Part shown: in pieces, positions 39,182-49,474 of the stretch
Numbering within the stretch: the stretch's first letter is position 1
Layout: each line of letters begins with the position of its first letter
NCBI RefSeq assembly: GCF_000372725.1
Contig: NW_005199770.1
Location: 491,063 to 555,062, forward strand
Direction: 5' to 3'
DNA: 64,000 bases
DNA from: Emiliania huxleyi CCMP1516
Taxonomy: Eukaryota > Haptophyta > Isochrysidales > Noelaerhabdaceae
Notes under the pieces: model-generated
The model's input: only the letters and a program-made list of their open reading frames with translations
Told to the model about the DNA's origin: nothing
Database searches by the model: none
Made by a program: the position numbers and the translations under genes

Positions 39182-40704
39182 ATGCCCAGCGAGATGGTTG
39201 CCGCCAAGATGGAGCTGGCCGACCCCTTGTTGCCGACGATCAACGTCGATGCCGCACCGCCGCTGGCCGACCCCCTGTTGGCAACGCTCGAGATTGACGT
39301 CGACAAGGTCCACTCGGTCGCCAAGACGAAGAAGGCAAAGGCCGGGGCGGGAAGCAAGGCGGGGGACAAGGCGAAGGCCGCGGCGACAAAGGTTCAGCGT
39401 CATGGCGGCGAACATCTCTCGCCGTCTGGCTCAGCATTCTCGACAAGGCGGCGGGCTCTGAAAAGGCCCTGAAGAGGGTGGCCGCGATGCTGCAGAACAT
39501 GGGGCCGGCAGGGGGGCAGGCGCTGGGCAAGCTCATCCTCTACCTCTCCGGGCCCGGCACCTCGGTGGTAGCGCGGGCTCGGAAGCGGGCGCTGATTGGG
39601 CTGCTGCGCTCTGGCGCCAAGCTCGTGAACTTTGCTCTCAAGACGGTGCTGCCACGATTCATGACGCCGACGCGGAGGCAAGTGCAGAACCAGCTGGCCG
39701 CGCTCCACAATGCCGGGACTGGCCTCCCGCTGGGGGAAGAGGGGCCCGCGCAGAACTACACGCTCGAGATTCTCCGCGCTGATGACGCCGATCGCCTGTG
39801 GCGCCGCGTCGAGGGCCCAGCGGGTGGCGAGGCACGGTACGAGCGGGTCTTCCTTGGCTTGGACGCGCTCACGTCGGGGGTTGCGAGATGCTTGGGCTCG
39901 CCGCAGGTATGCCCCTTTGACTCGACGCCGGTGCAGCCGCGCGGCTTGATCAAGCGCACGACGTGCCGCGTCGACACGAGGCTCGTCAAGCGCGAGAAGG
40001 GCGTCTCGAAGAAGGCGTACCGGGAGCAGCAGGTGGCGAACGCCGACGTGGATCTCGTCACGGACTGCGCAGACCGCTACCTCGCTCAGACGTACTGGCC
40101 CCCGTTGGCGCACGCGCTTCAAAAGGCCATCCCGCGCCGCGCCAAGTCGATGCTCGACTTTAAGTACCCGGCCGACTTCATGCCCCGCGCGATGCGCGAC
40201 GATCCGGAGAATGTGATCTCGCTCGACGTCGACATCGACATCGCGCTTCGCTTCGACTCGCCGGAGCCGCTCTTCAACCTCGACTCGGGCCTCGGCGACT
40301 TCACCAGCGTTGCAAAGGTGCAGAACGACTCGCGCTTCGTCTTCTTCGTCCGCGGACACAACGGCTATCCCTCCCTCGGCACCTTTGAGCTGAAGAACTT
40401 CAAGCTGGAGGCGCGCGCGCTTGCCTGGTGGGATGTCTTCGACTCGAAGTTCGACCTCGCCTTCACCAAGGAGGATCCGCCAAAGGTCTCTTGGGACATT
40501 GAGGTGGCGCTGGGCGGCGCGGCGCTGCCGCTCCCGGACTGCATCGAGGACCACTTCCTCGGCGGCCTCACTTCCTTGGTGATGCGCACCTTCAACCGCG
40601 CGTACCCTCTCCACCTCGACATTGCCGCAATGAACGAGGAGGAGGCGGAGCTGCAGGAGCGATGGGGGTGCGAAGCGGTGGATGAGGACGATAACGTCTG
40701 CTGA
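39182..40704 (+). CDS. Protein with a possible SMP/TULIP-like lipid-transfer domain
   Basis: A leader exon from ATG 39182 (MVAAKMELADPLLPTINVDA, then a Lys/Ala linker) is probably joined to a 406-residue frame ending at 40702. The second part has no low complexity. CPFDSTPVQPRGL, NVISLDVDIDIALRF, FFVRGHNGYPSLGTFELKNF, VSWDIEVALGGAALPLPDCI and HFLGGLTSLVMRTFNRAYPL follow the order of blocks in SMP domains of extended synaptotagmins (the LGSxPP-like strand, D-x-D-x-x-x strands, a late amphipathic helix). Those proteins move lipids at membrane contacts. The match is by pattern only. The join between the two frames (about 39400-39450) is unresolved, and 39487 is an alternative start. Confidence 0.5.
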
Positions 40705-40863
40705 CGAGGCGCCTGGCTGTTTGTCTGTTTGTTCATATTGCAGCTGCAGGATACACACAATGTCGCACGTTACGGAGAGCCCGCGCCCAGCAGTGTGTAC
40801 TTTGTTTGTACTATCGCGATTCATTACTGATTCGCCACCGACCGCGATATGGTTACACAGACC

Positions 40864-40910
40864 CCGCACCGCCTCGGTACACGAAATCTGCCTGCGGGCC
40901 GAACCCTCAC
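40864..40910 (+). repeat. Dispersed repeat family C, copy 2
   Basis: GCACCGCCTCGGTACACGAA, then CTGCCTGCGGGCCGAACCCT, CACAG. Compare 9290-9345. Confidence 0.7.
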
Positions 40911-41137
40911 AGGCTGAACACAGGACAAGCTCACAGGATGATCATCATCATCATCATGTACATTAGTAGGTCAATAGGCTCATAGCTCAGACCTGCAAGT
41001 CCAAGACTCGTCGAGGACTTTGGTAAAGCGATGTGCCGCGCGCTCTCTGCTGAGGGCCGGACGAGCATTCACAGATCGCATTCACAGCGAACAATTCATC
41101 GGAGCTTGAGCTGGGCCACTTGAGTGCTCTCTGCACC

Positions 41138-42509
41138 ATGCAAGCCAAGTATGGGTCCATCCTTTACAACACTGTCGGCGTACTACCCTTCGGGCTCATG
41201 TCAGCTGAGATGCTGCCCGAGGTCTGGAAAGGCATCGCGACGGAGACATGCAAAACGGGCTTCGGCGGCGGCAAGACGTGCACCGAGGCGCTCGAGTTTA
41301 CGGTGGGCAAGGTCTATCTGCAGGTGATCTGCGGTTCGGCGCTATTCTACGCGATGCACCTACTGCTCGAGGGCAAGAGCGCTCTGCTGGCGAGCATGGC
41401 GATGCTCATCGGGACGATGGGAAAGCACATCCTCGTCGATGACCTCATGCCGCCGCCGCCGGTGATGGCGATGGTCGCGCTGACCGTCGCCCTGATCCTC
41501 CTCGCGCCGGCCGCGTGGGGCAGGCGCGCGTACATCGGCTTCTGCGTCGTGAACGCCGCGACCTTCCTCCTCGACCCACTCACGGTGATCACAGACAGCT
41601 TCCCGGCGGGTGAGCCTCTCCTCGCGCCGCCGCCTCCCTCACGCGCCTGCCTCGCGTGCGCCTCGCTCGGCTCGGCCCACTCCGCCTCCCCCTCCGCGCA
41701 GTCGAGGCAGGCTCGCCCGCGGCGGAGATCGGCACGTTCGAGTTTGAGGCGCTGCCCTCCCCCATCCCGCCAGCCCTATGGACCCGCCGCTCACGCGTGC
41801 ATGCCGTGCGCAGGTGGTTGCGCTCTACTTCCTGTGTGCGGCCGTCACCGTCGCCTCTCCGTCGAAGGCGTACGGCCTCGCGTACTCTTGCCAGGTGACC
41901 TCCCCACCTCCCCTCCCCTCCCCTCCGGAGCTCGCCTGCAGGCCCCAGTACTTAACGCGCGGCTCCGGCCCGCCTCCCTCCTCCCAGATGGGCTGCGCCC
42001 TGCTCCTCAAGCACATCCTCGTCAACAAGTCGGGCCCGCCGGCGCCGATGGTCGCGCTGTACGCCGTCACGTCGATGGGCGCGTGGTACGAGGTCGGCTG
42101 GGCGGACTTCCCGAAGCCGCTCGAGGAGGCGATGCAGGCGGGGCCGATCGTGCTCCACGGCCTCATCGTCTTCTTCTTCTTCGTGCCCTACTTCGCCCTC
42201 GAGACCGTCGGCATCTCGCTCCCGTACGTCGGCCTCGCACACGTCGACGAGTCGTACACGCACGGCGGCTCGACCCTGCTCATGACCGGCATGCTCGCAA
42301 TCTTCTCCGCGATGACCTCGTACGACGAGATGGCCGGCTGCACGAGCGCAAAGATGTTCGCCGCCCACCACTACTTCCTCTCGCTCGTCGTCTTCTTCTG
42401 GCAGGTGCAGCCTACCACCACCGCCTTCGGCGCCGCCTTCGGCTCCGTGCCCCACCTCTTCACGGCGTGGACCTGCTACCTCGTCCTCTCCAAGACCAAG
42501 CAGGACTGA
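41138..42509 (+). CDS. Multi-span membrane protein, four or more exons, unrecognised
   Basis: Starts at ATG 41138. Exon 1 has hydrophobic spans (YLQVICGSALFYAMHLLLEG, VMAMVALTVALILLAPAAWG, FCVVNAATFLLDPLTVITDS) and ends at a GTGAGC donor near 41609. Exon 2 (EAGSPAAEIGTFEFEALPSP) follows a CGCAG acceptor. Exon 3 (VVALYFLCAAVTVASPSKAY, ending ...SCQ before GTGACC) and exon 4 (MGCALLLKHILVNKSGPPAP, IVLHGLIVFFFFVPYFALET, FLSLVVFFWQVQPTTTAFGA) complete about eight spans. The end is Lys-rich (VLSKTKQD, stop 42507). There is no signal peptide. Exons 1 and 4 share a KHILV(D/N)...PPAPM-type element, which may reflect an internal duplication of two halves. Function is unknown. Confidence 0.7.
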
Positions 42510-42798
42510 GGATCCGCGCGGCGACCAGTCGCACCCCATGCCGGTGTCAGGCGAGTTCGGTAAGACTCTGGGCGAGCCTGCTGCCCGCGCGGGGTCTCCT
42601 ATACTCCCGTACAAGTGCGGATGTACCAGTAGTCTCGCATGTCCATGTGTCGCAGGGGGGGAGCAGGGGGGGGGGAGGAGGCGGGAGAGGTGGTGGTGCG
42701 CGCTACACTGCACACAGTGACTGCGAAGGGCCATGAGCATGACTCAGCATGTGCGACTCGCAGCGAGGCGGCACAGCCGAGCCTCGCCCGAGCGAGAG

Positions 42799-42867
42799 AA
42801 GAAAAAAGAAAACGTGCACGCAAAAGAGGGATGGGAGGACGGGAGGCCGCCACCACACACGATGAGG
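42799..42867 (+). repeat. Dispersed repeat family A, diverged copy
   Basis: AGAAGAAAAAAGAAAACGTG, then AGAGGGATGGGAGGACGGGA, GGCCGCCACCACACACGATG. Confidence 0.7.
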
Positions 42868-42943
42868 CGGGAGGTTTTTGTTTTCTTCTTTTCTCGCACC
42901 TCTTGTGGGCCGCCCAGAACGGAGGACCACCATCTCGACGGCG

Positions 42944-43761
42944 ATGCTGCCCATCACGGAGGAGCCGTCCTTCTGTGTCCCCACCGCCGCGCTCATCGAG
43001 ACGGCGCGGCGCAGCTGGGACGCGCTCTTCCCTGGCGAGGAGGTGCCGCAGTTTGACACAGAGGAGGCGTTCCTCGCTTGGGCCAACTCGGCGCAACTTG
43101 GGTCGGGCCACTCTCCGCCGCCGCCTGTCTTCCTGGCTGAGGCCGCACCGCAGCCTGCGCCGCGCGTCGGGAGCGGACGGGGCGCCCGCTCACCGAACGG
43201 CGCGAGACGACAACAGAGTCCGGCTTCGCTTCCGCAGCCTCGGGGCAGTGCGGCGGCGCAGCCGCCCGACGCGCGCGCCACCGTGCGGGTGGAAGACGCT
43301 AGCGGCATGTCGTGGGAGCACGGGAGCGTCGCACGCGCGGTGCCGCGCTCCGCCGCACACCGATTGAGCGCCCCACCGCCCTGAGCGCCGTTTGTTTCCC
43401 ACCACCAGGCGGGCAGCTCATGCCAGTCGTGCGCCATCGACCTCTCAGCGGCCTCGCCGATCGACTGGGACACGAGGCGCACAGCCTCTCTGACCCCCCA
43501 CACACACACCCGCTCTGACCCACCCCCACTTTCTCCCCGCGCAGGTTGCGGCTGCACGAGGCCGCCTCCCTCACCTCCTCGACCTCTGCCGACACCTCAG
43601 CACGGACGACGCCCGCGGGCATGCCCACGGGCACGCCGCTGGAGCAGCAGCAGCAGCGGCAGCAGCACCAGCTCGCGAGCGCATATGGGTGGGCGCGGCG
43701 TGACCGCGCGGCGGTGGAGGGGAACACTGACTCGCCCGCACGTACGTGGGACCGCTGTTGA
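42944..43761 (+). CDS. Hypothetical protein, multi-exon
   Basis: From ATG 42944 the first exon reads MLPITEEPSFCVPTAALIET, ARRSWDALFPGEEVPQFDTE, EAFLAWANSAQLGSG and then a Pro/Ala-rich linker. A short middle exon after CACCACCAG (43410) and a last exon after CGCGCAG (43544) are likely. The last contains a polyglutamine stretch (LEQQQQRQQHQLASAYGW) and stops near 43761. Introns contain polypyrimidine tracts. No domain is recognised; the N-terminal helix pair is the only folded-looking part. Confidence 0.45.
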
Positions 43762-43840
43762 GCGGGAAATAAGAAGAAAATGGGCAACGCTCAAACCACC
43801 TCCTTTGGCCGCAAGGATTTTTTTCTTCCTTTTGACGGAA

Positions 43841-45170
43841 ATGAAGGCCCAGCCCTGGAGGTCTGCATGGCCCTGGAGTTCGTCCCGGCCCTGGAGGTTG
43901 GCTCACGTCGCCTCACAACGCCGCCTCAGTACGAACCTCAGCACCAGCCAGAAGACCATCGGTGACCTGGCGCCAACATTGCACCGCTTGAAGAGCGTCG
44001 GCGGGAGCAGCTCTCGTCATGTGCTGCCGGCCAGCGCCTCGGTCGGCGCGGCGGCCCATCATCTCCTCAGCGAGCGGCTGTCCTTCTCTCTCATTCTGCG
44101 CTCGGATGAGTCGCTCCTCGGCATGGTGACGGAGCGCGACTTGCTGCGGTACGCCACGCAGGCGGGCGACCTGTCTGGCCGCACCTCGTCCCCGCGTGCG
44201 TACCGCGTCTCGAAGCCGCTGCCGAGCAAACCGGCGGTGGTGGAGTGGATGACGCCAGCAGATCGCGCGCTGACAGTTCGGCTCGACGACACGCTCGAGC
44301 ACGCCGTCTCGCTGGTGCGGCGTGGGATCTGGAGGCACCTCCCGGTCGTCGACTACTACGGCCGGATCCACTCCATCCTGGACGTGCGAGACGCGGTCGA
44401 GGTCGTGTTCGGCGCGCGCGGGCTCGACGCGTGGCGCGGCAAGACGGCAGCCGACGTGCTCGGCCACAAGCGGAAGCGCAAGCTGGCATGGCCGCCGCCC
44501 GGGGTCCCCTTCGAGGGGTGGCAGGTGCCGCCTTGGGACTGCTAACCCTAACCCTAACCCTTAGCCCTAGCCCTAACCCGTTCGAGGGGATGGCAGGTGC
44601 CGCCTTCGGACTGGCGGCAGCAGCTCGAGGGCTACTTGCTGCACTCCGCCGCGCAGCACACGGTGTCGAGCGCGGCGAGCGTCGAGGAGGCGGCGCAGCA
44701 GATGGTGCGCCACCAGCTCACCTTCTTAGTCGCGACGGACGACGGCGGCGAGGGCGGAGGAGGAGGAGGCGGAGGAGGCGGAGGCGGCGGGGGCGGCGGC
44801 GAGGTCAGCGGCGTGCAGCGGCGTGTGGTGGGCCTCGTCAGCGAGCGCTCATTCCTGTCGTACTGCGCTGAGCCGCCGGGTGCCGTCCTCTCGCAGCGCG
44901 AGGCGAGGAGCCTCCCCGGAACCTTCTCGGCACCTTCCTGTAGGCTCTGGCCTCTCGCTGGTGGAACGGAGGGCGGCGCCAGGGTCGGGCCGCAGCGTGG
45001 CGTCCATCATGGCGCCGCTCGAGGGGGTGCTGCACGTGTCGATCAACGCCTCCGTCGGGGACATCGTCGACCTCTTTTTCGCGCACAACATGCGCCACCT
45101 TCCAGTCATCGACCGGGGGAGGCTGCTCGGGATAATCTCCGCACGCGACCTCCTCCTGCCTCTGCTGTGA
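43841..45170 (+). CDS. CBS-domain (Bateman) protein, probably mitochondrial
   Basis: Starts at ATG 43841 with a Trp/Arg/Ser-rich transit-like leader (KAQPWRSAWPWSSSRPWRLA, then SQRRLSTNLSTSQKTIGD). Four CBS motifs follow: SLILRSDESLLGMVTERDLL, ALTVRLDDTLEHAVSLVRRG with HLPVVDYYGRIHSILDVRD, RQQLEGYLLHSAAQHTVSSA with LTFLVATDDGGEG...VVGLVSERSFLSY, and LHVSINASVGDIVDLFFAHN with HLPVIDRGRLLGIISARDLL. Pairs of CBS motifs usually bind adenosine nucleotides. Motif 3 carries a long polyglycine insert (about 44752-44800). The gene needs an intron at 44525-44596 (see separate entry) and another around 44880-44950. It is not attached to any enzyme or channel domain. Confidence 0.75.
44525..44596 (+). 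other. Intron made by a 32-base exon duplication around a telomeric tract
   Basis: The exon sequence at 44510-44541 (TTCGAGGGGTGGCAGGTGCC and on) recurs at 44581-44613 with one inserted base and one substitution. Each copy holds CAG/GTGCCG. Splicing from the GT of copy 1 (44525) to the CAG of copy 2 (44594-44596) removes 72 nt in phase 0 and gives PFEGWQ/VPPSDWRQQLEG without a stop. Unspliced, copy 1 runs into TAA. The interior is CCCTAA repeat. Confidence 0.85.
44541..44579 (+). repeat. Interstitial telomere-type repeat (CCCTAA)n
   Basis: CTAACCCTAACCCTAACCCT then TAGCCCTAGCCCTAACCC: about six units, the later ones degenerate, wholly within the intron. Confidence 0.95.
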
Positions 45171-45459
45171 GGCTGCCTCTGCGGCTGGGCGGCGCGGCGA
45201 AGGGAGGAAGCATGGCGGGGTCGGTAGCGGGCGGAGGCTTAGAGCAGGGGCGTTTGGCGCACCCTCGGCAGGTTTGCATCGGTGCACAGGAGGAGGCTAC
45301 ACAGAGACTGCCAGAGGAGGAACCTGCGTCCGGCGCCGCACAAACTGCGGCGACCCAGGCGGGGCGGTGCCGCCGGCGGCTGCACGCTCAGGGACTCGAC
45401 TCATGGTCATGCGGGTGGGGACCCGAGTAGTGCGGATTCCGTATTGGCATGAATAAATA
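45171..45459. other. Downstream of the CBS gene, nothing recognised
   Basis: GC-rich frames without motifs. An AATAAATAA stretch near 45455 could serve as a polyadenylation region. Confidence 0.4.
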
Positions 45460-47316
45460 ACTAAAAAACGGACTGTGAGATGGGTAAAAAAGAACAGGTC
45501 CCCGCCCGTGCGATCTTTGTGCAGGGTTCTTTGTGGGTGTGTGGTCGGCGACTAGCCGGGCGGGTCGGGTCCTCCCCCGACGGGGGGTGGACTAGCACTA
45601 ACCGTCTTCCACACGACATGGCCCCTCTCGGGTCCCTGCTAACTCTTAATCTCTTCGTACATCCTCCTGCTGATCTCCGCAACGTCCTGCTCCCTCCCTC
45701 GTCTCGCCCTGCGCGACTGCTCCGCCTCCCCGTCGTCTGCCCTGCGTCGTCTGGCGACGGGTCCTCCATAGTCGGTTGAGGTCGCCGCCCTCCTCGTGCC
45801 TCTTCCCAACATCCCCTCGGCGGCCGATGCCGTCTGCTCCGACTCCGCCGTCCCCGGGTCTGCCCTGCTCTCGTCTGCGCTAGCTTCTGTTTCGTCATCA
45901 CTGGTGTCTCTCCTCGTCATCACTGGTGTCTCTCCTCTTCTTGTATGCTCGTACATCGCGTCGATTCCTTTTCGCGTGAGCACCACCCTGAAGCCCGCCC
46001 AGCAGCTGAACCGCTCCCTAAGTCGAAGGAGCATCATCAGTCTCACCCACTTCGCTCGCTGCCCACGGTCTCCGCTCCCTCCCGCTTGAGCCGCCGTCGC
46101 GTCCCTCGTTCGTCCCACTGGCTGCTGGCCTGTCTCGCTGTCTGCACGTTACCTCCGTTATCCCTCCTCCTCCGCGACTCCCTCAAGGCCGGCCGGGCCT
46201 CCTTCCACCCAGCGAAGAGCTTCCTCAGCCACTCGATGTGTTCCTCTCTCTTCATTAGGAATCCTATGCGCGCCGTAGCCTCATCATTGAGCTGGATCCA
46301 CCTCTGCACCGCTCCCGTCGCCGCCTCGGCCATGACTTGCAAGTTCCTCGTGACCCCGGCGCCAAGGTCCCTTCGGCTCTTCTTCGAGAGGTCATCTACC
46401 AGTGCTGGCAACACCCCCCCGACGGCTGGGGCTAGTGCATCATACCCGTCCTCATCCAGCACCCTATAGCGTGAGCCCTTCAGCGCAGCGATATGCGCTA
46501 TTCTCAGCGTCTTCAGCGTATCCTTGGAGTTGGGTGCCGCCTGTGCTACTTTGCTGTCGAACTTTGCTGATCGCCGTCCCCGTCTGCGCTCGCGCTACCC
46601 TGAGGAACCACCTGGCCTGCTCCCTATTCCCCAGGCAGGCGCCGCTAAGCACGTGCGCCATTGTCGCTCTAGGCGGGGGTTCTCATCTTCCTCGGTCCAT
46701 TGCTGCGCGGCTTTCCGCACGGTCGGACACAGCGGTCCCGCTTTAGTGCCGCCCTCCTCGCCGCGTCCCTCGCGGCCTTACATACGAGGCAGCCCCTGAG
46801 TTCGCTCCTTGTGGCAGCACCCGGAGTCTCTCTCCCCGCCTCTCCCCGCATGATCCTCTCGTGGTGCGCTCCGTGTGGCACCCCCGCCTGCTGCCGCACC
46901 CGCGCTCCCATGACGGTCTTTGTCACCACGTTGTGATCATCCACGTCGGCGAATTGGATCTCACGCTCGCCGTGCTGATCCTTGATCCGCTGACGCTTGT
47001 CCCATTTGTGTCTCGTCGTTCCCCTGACCACATCGCTCCACAGCGGCCCAGTCACCCCCGCCGTGTGCGACCCCGCCGTGAGCCCCTCGCCGAGCCGTCC
47101 TCGCACCCACTCGTTCGTGTGGCCGCGTGTGGCGTAATAGGTCCTCCGGTCCAGTACGTCTCCCCCCCACTCTCTGTCTGCTGTCCTCCGGCGGTCCGTG
47201 TATAGACACGGGCGTGTCCTCACTGCTCCTCGGATGACGGCGGTGGCATCCTCAATCTCGCTGGCCCCCATGTATGCAGTCGCCGCTGCGTCAGCGTAGG
47301 CATTGCTATAGCGCAC
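45460..47316 (-). other. Cluster of coding-like frames on the minus strand, unrecognised
   Basis: Several frames on this strand have protein-like composition. One (46669-47316) reads YYATRGHTNEWVRGRLGEGL and IQFADVDDHNVVTKTVMGAR, and ends with a Cys-rich, Arg-rich part (GCLVCKAARDAARR). Others carry a helical segment (MAEAATGAVQRWIQLNDEAT) and an acidic/basic tail (DETEASADESRADPGTAESE). They could be exons of one multi-exon gene or an old, decayed mobile or viral-type insertion; no diagnostic domain was found to decide. Sequence tone is less GC-biased than the neighbours. Age and family cannot be stated. Confidence 0.35.
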
Positions 47317-47675
47317 CCCGCGTGGCTCCCTGAGCCCCTCGAGAGAGCCTTTTCGGTACGCCGCCTCGATCTGCTGTAGCGAGCGCGGGCTTGCAGTCGC
47401 TCAAGACGAGCCACAATTTTGCTCCTGTCCAAAGGGGGGGGGGGGGGGTATGGTCCTGACCGCCCAAGGCTAGCCCTACCATACCCCAAGCAGGTCTTCC
47501 AAGAGGCTGGGGGTATGGTCTCGAGGTGGGTTGGCCGAGGAACCATACCATACGCGCTGTTGCGAGTTGGAAGCTTCCCACCCTCGAATTCCCACCCTCG
47601 AACCTGGCGTCGATTCTGCCCACGAAGTCGCCACGGGAATCTAGCGGCGGCCTGGCCTCTAGCGACACCGACGAG

Positions 47676-48821
47676 ATGAGCGACTCCTTTCTCCGCGCTG
47701 CCCAGATTCGCTCTTCCGACTCGCCGAGTCCACCCGCCGCAGCGGAGCTGATCGCCTCACTCGGCGCAGACGAGCTGCAGGTTATTGCGCTGTCGGTCGA
47801 CGACCCGGCCATTGTGTGCCGCATGGCCGCAGTCTGTCGTCTGTGGCGTGCCACTGCGCACTCCGAGCCGGTGTGGGCGGCGTTGGCCGCCGCATACTGG
47901 GTTGGACCACTCGCCCGCCCACCGACTGGATCGGCGCGAGACGCCGTCGTCGGAATAGAGTCGGCGCTCCGAGATGTTGCGAGCGGACGGCGCCGGCTGG
48001 CGATCCTGTTGGAGCAGAATGGCGAGATCCACGTCCCGCTGGCGTCTTGCCGCTGGACTTGCGCGCTCGACGCCTCGCCCTTCCGCATCCTCTCCGTCTT
48101 TGGCGGGTCTCGGCCTTTCTGCTCCGTCTCGCTCCTCTCCAACGCAAGCGACGTGGGCGCCTCTGCTGTCGCCGAGGCTGCTGCTGTTCTCGAGCGGGAC
48201 AAGGACGAGTTTCTCGGCTTGCTGGAGCCTGTCCCCTACTCCGAAGGCAAGTTAGGGCGACCCTTGTTGGAGCTCCACCCGGGCCGCGTGCACGAAGAGG
48301 AGGACTTTGACGAGGCGGACGCGATGATGAACTGGGAGGCGGGTGGCAGCCCGGGCCCAGGCCTCTTCCTCTCTTGCCACACCAACCACCGAGACAAGGG
48401 ACGGCACCAGAGCTTGCAGTGGTTCCACCCCGACGGCGCAAAGACTGTGGGACCGCCCGGTGGTCGCCCCGTCGACGTGCTGCCCCAATTCTACGAGGTG
48501 GGCCTGCCCGTGCCCTTCGGCAGGGCCGGGCCGGGCGGGGGGCTCATCCTCTGCCCCTTCTCTGTCCGCTGCTTCAAGGACCAGGAGCGGTGGCATACGC
48601 CGACGAGCAGCGGCCACACGCCCGCGATGATCGCAGGGTGGGACAATGAGCCGCCATGGCAGGACGTCGGCGAGTGGAGGCAGGGCGGGGAGCCCGCTGG
48701 GTCCCGCTGCCGCTCCCTCTTCGTGGTGGCGGTGCAGCAGCGCGTCTCCGTCGCTAGCAGCCATTTCGTCACGCGGCAGGAGGAGCTGCACCGGGAGTGG
48801 TTCCGCGTTGACTTCAGGTGA
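47676..48821 (+). CDS. F-box-like protein
   Basis: Starts at ATG 47676 (DEMSDSFLRAAQ); the preceding frame is open but reads through a C-rich repeat. Residues about 20-80 form an F-box: LIASLGADELQVIALSVDDP, AIVCRMAAVCRLWRATAHSE, PVWAALAAAYWVG. F-box proteins link substrates to SCF ubiquitin ligases through Skp1. The remaining about 300 residues form a globular region of mixed composition (LLEQNGEIHVPLASCRWTCA, GPGLFLSCHTNHRDKGRHQS, SSHFVTRQEELHREWFRVDF) with no recognised repeats. The reading frame ends exactly at a perfect donor (TTCAG/GTGAGTG, 48818-48826), so a further short 3' exon is likely and the stop shown is intronic. Confidence 0.7.
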   Translation: MSDSFLRAAQIRSSDSPSPPAAAELIASLGADELQVIALSVDDPAIVCRMAAVCRLWRATAHSEPVWAALAAAYWVGPLARPPTGSARDAVVGIESALRDVASGRRRLAILLEQNGEIHVPLASCRWTCALDASPFRILSVFGGSRPFCSVSLLSNASDVGASAVAEAAAVLERDKDEFLGLLEPVPYSEGKLGRPLLELHPGRVHEEEDFDEADAMMNWEAGGSPGPGLFLSCHTNHRDKGRHQSLQWFHPDGAKTVGPPGGRPVDVLPQFYEVGLPVPFGRAGPGGGLILCPFSVRCFKDQERWHTPTSSGHTPAMIAGWDNEPPWQDVGEWRQGGEPAGSRCRSLFVVAVQQRVSVASSHFVTRQEELHREWFRVDFR

Positions 48822-48826
48822 GTGTG

Positions 48827-49474
48827 TGACTGTGCGCGACTCGTGAGCTGTGAGCTGTGAGGGGGAGCGATTGAAACTTGAACCAGTCTTTTGTCTCTCA
48901 AGTCTCACATGCACGCGCGTGTGGCACGTGGCCGTGGCGTTGCAGGGGGCGCTGTGTCAAGAGAGATTTTTAGCAATACCAAACAACTCTAACAGTTTGT
49001 TCTGTGTCAATGCCTCGTCCGTGCAGGGTAAATATTCAACCCCTTTATAGGTATCTTAGGTATACATTTTCTATTATTAGTTTATTACGCCGCTGTTCAC
49101 ATAAACGCACAACCCCGGGCCCCGAAATCGCACAGTGACAGTCAGGGGTCCCAGGGAAGCGCCGCTGTTCACATAACCCCGTCCCGAAATCGCAGAGAGA
49201 CAAGGCGCTGTTCACTGTTGGGTTGACGCGAACGTCGACGACCTCCATCTGTGGCTCGACTTCCGGCACATATGCCTTCCGCTCCAGAGGTGCCAGGCAG
49301 GAAAGTGTCTGGCACATATGACGCGAAAACGTCTCCGGCGTCGCCGCCGAAGGCTCGCAACTCCCGGGCCGCACCCAGTAGTTCACAACCGAGTCCGCGC
49401 GGTCGTCACGTAGCCCGCTAATGCATCCTGTGGCCTGTTGCTCCCAGGTGAAGCGCCGGGATAGCAGCGCCAGC
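48827..49474. other. Possible last F-box exon, then intergenic repeats
   Basis: An acceptor CCGTGCAG near 49026 could begin the last F-box exon. The rest is AT-richer, with the 75-base repeat below. Confidence 0.35.
49085..49218. repeat. Tandem repeat, about 60-75 bases
   Basis: CGCTGTTCACATAAACGCAC...CCCGAAATCGCACAG is repeated as CGCTGTTCACATAACCCCGT, CCCGAAATCGCAGAG, and GGCGCTGTTCACT begins a third copy. Confidence 0.8.

Noticed and set aside
44541-44579. A chromosome end or mis-joined telomere
   Set aside because: The tract is only about 39 bases, partly degenerate, and CBS coding sequence continues in frame on both sides.
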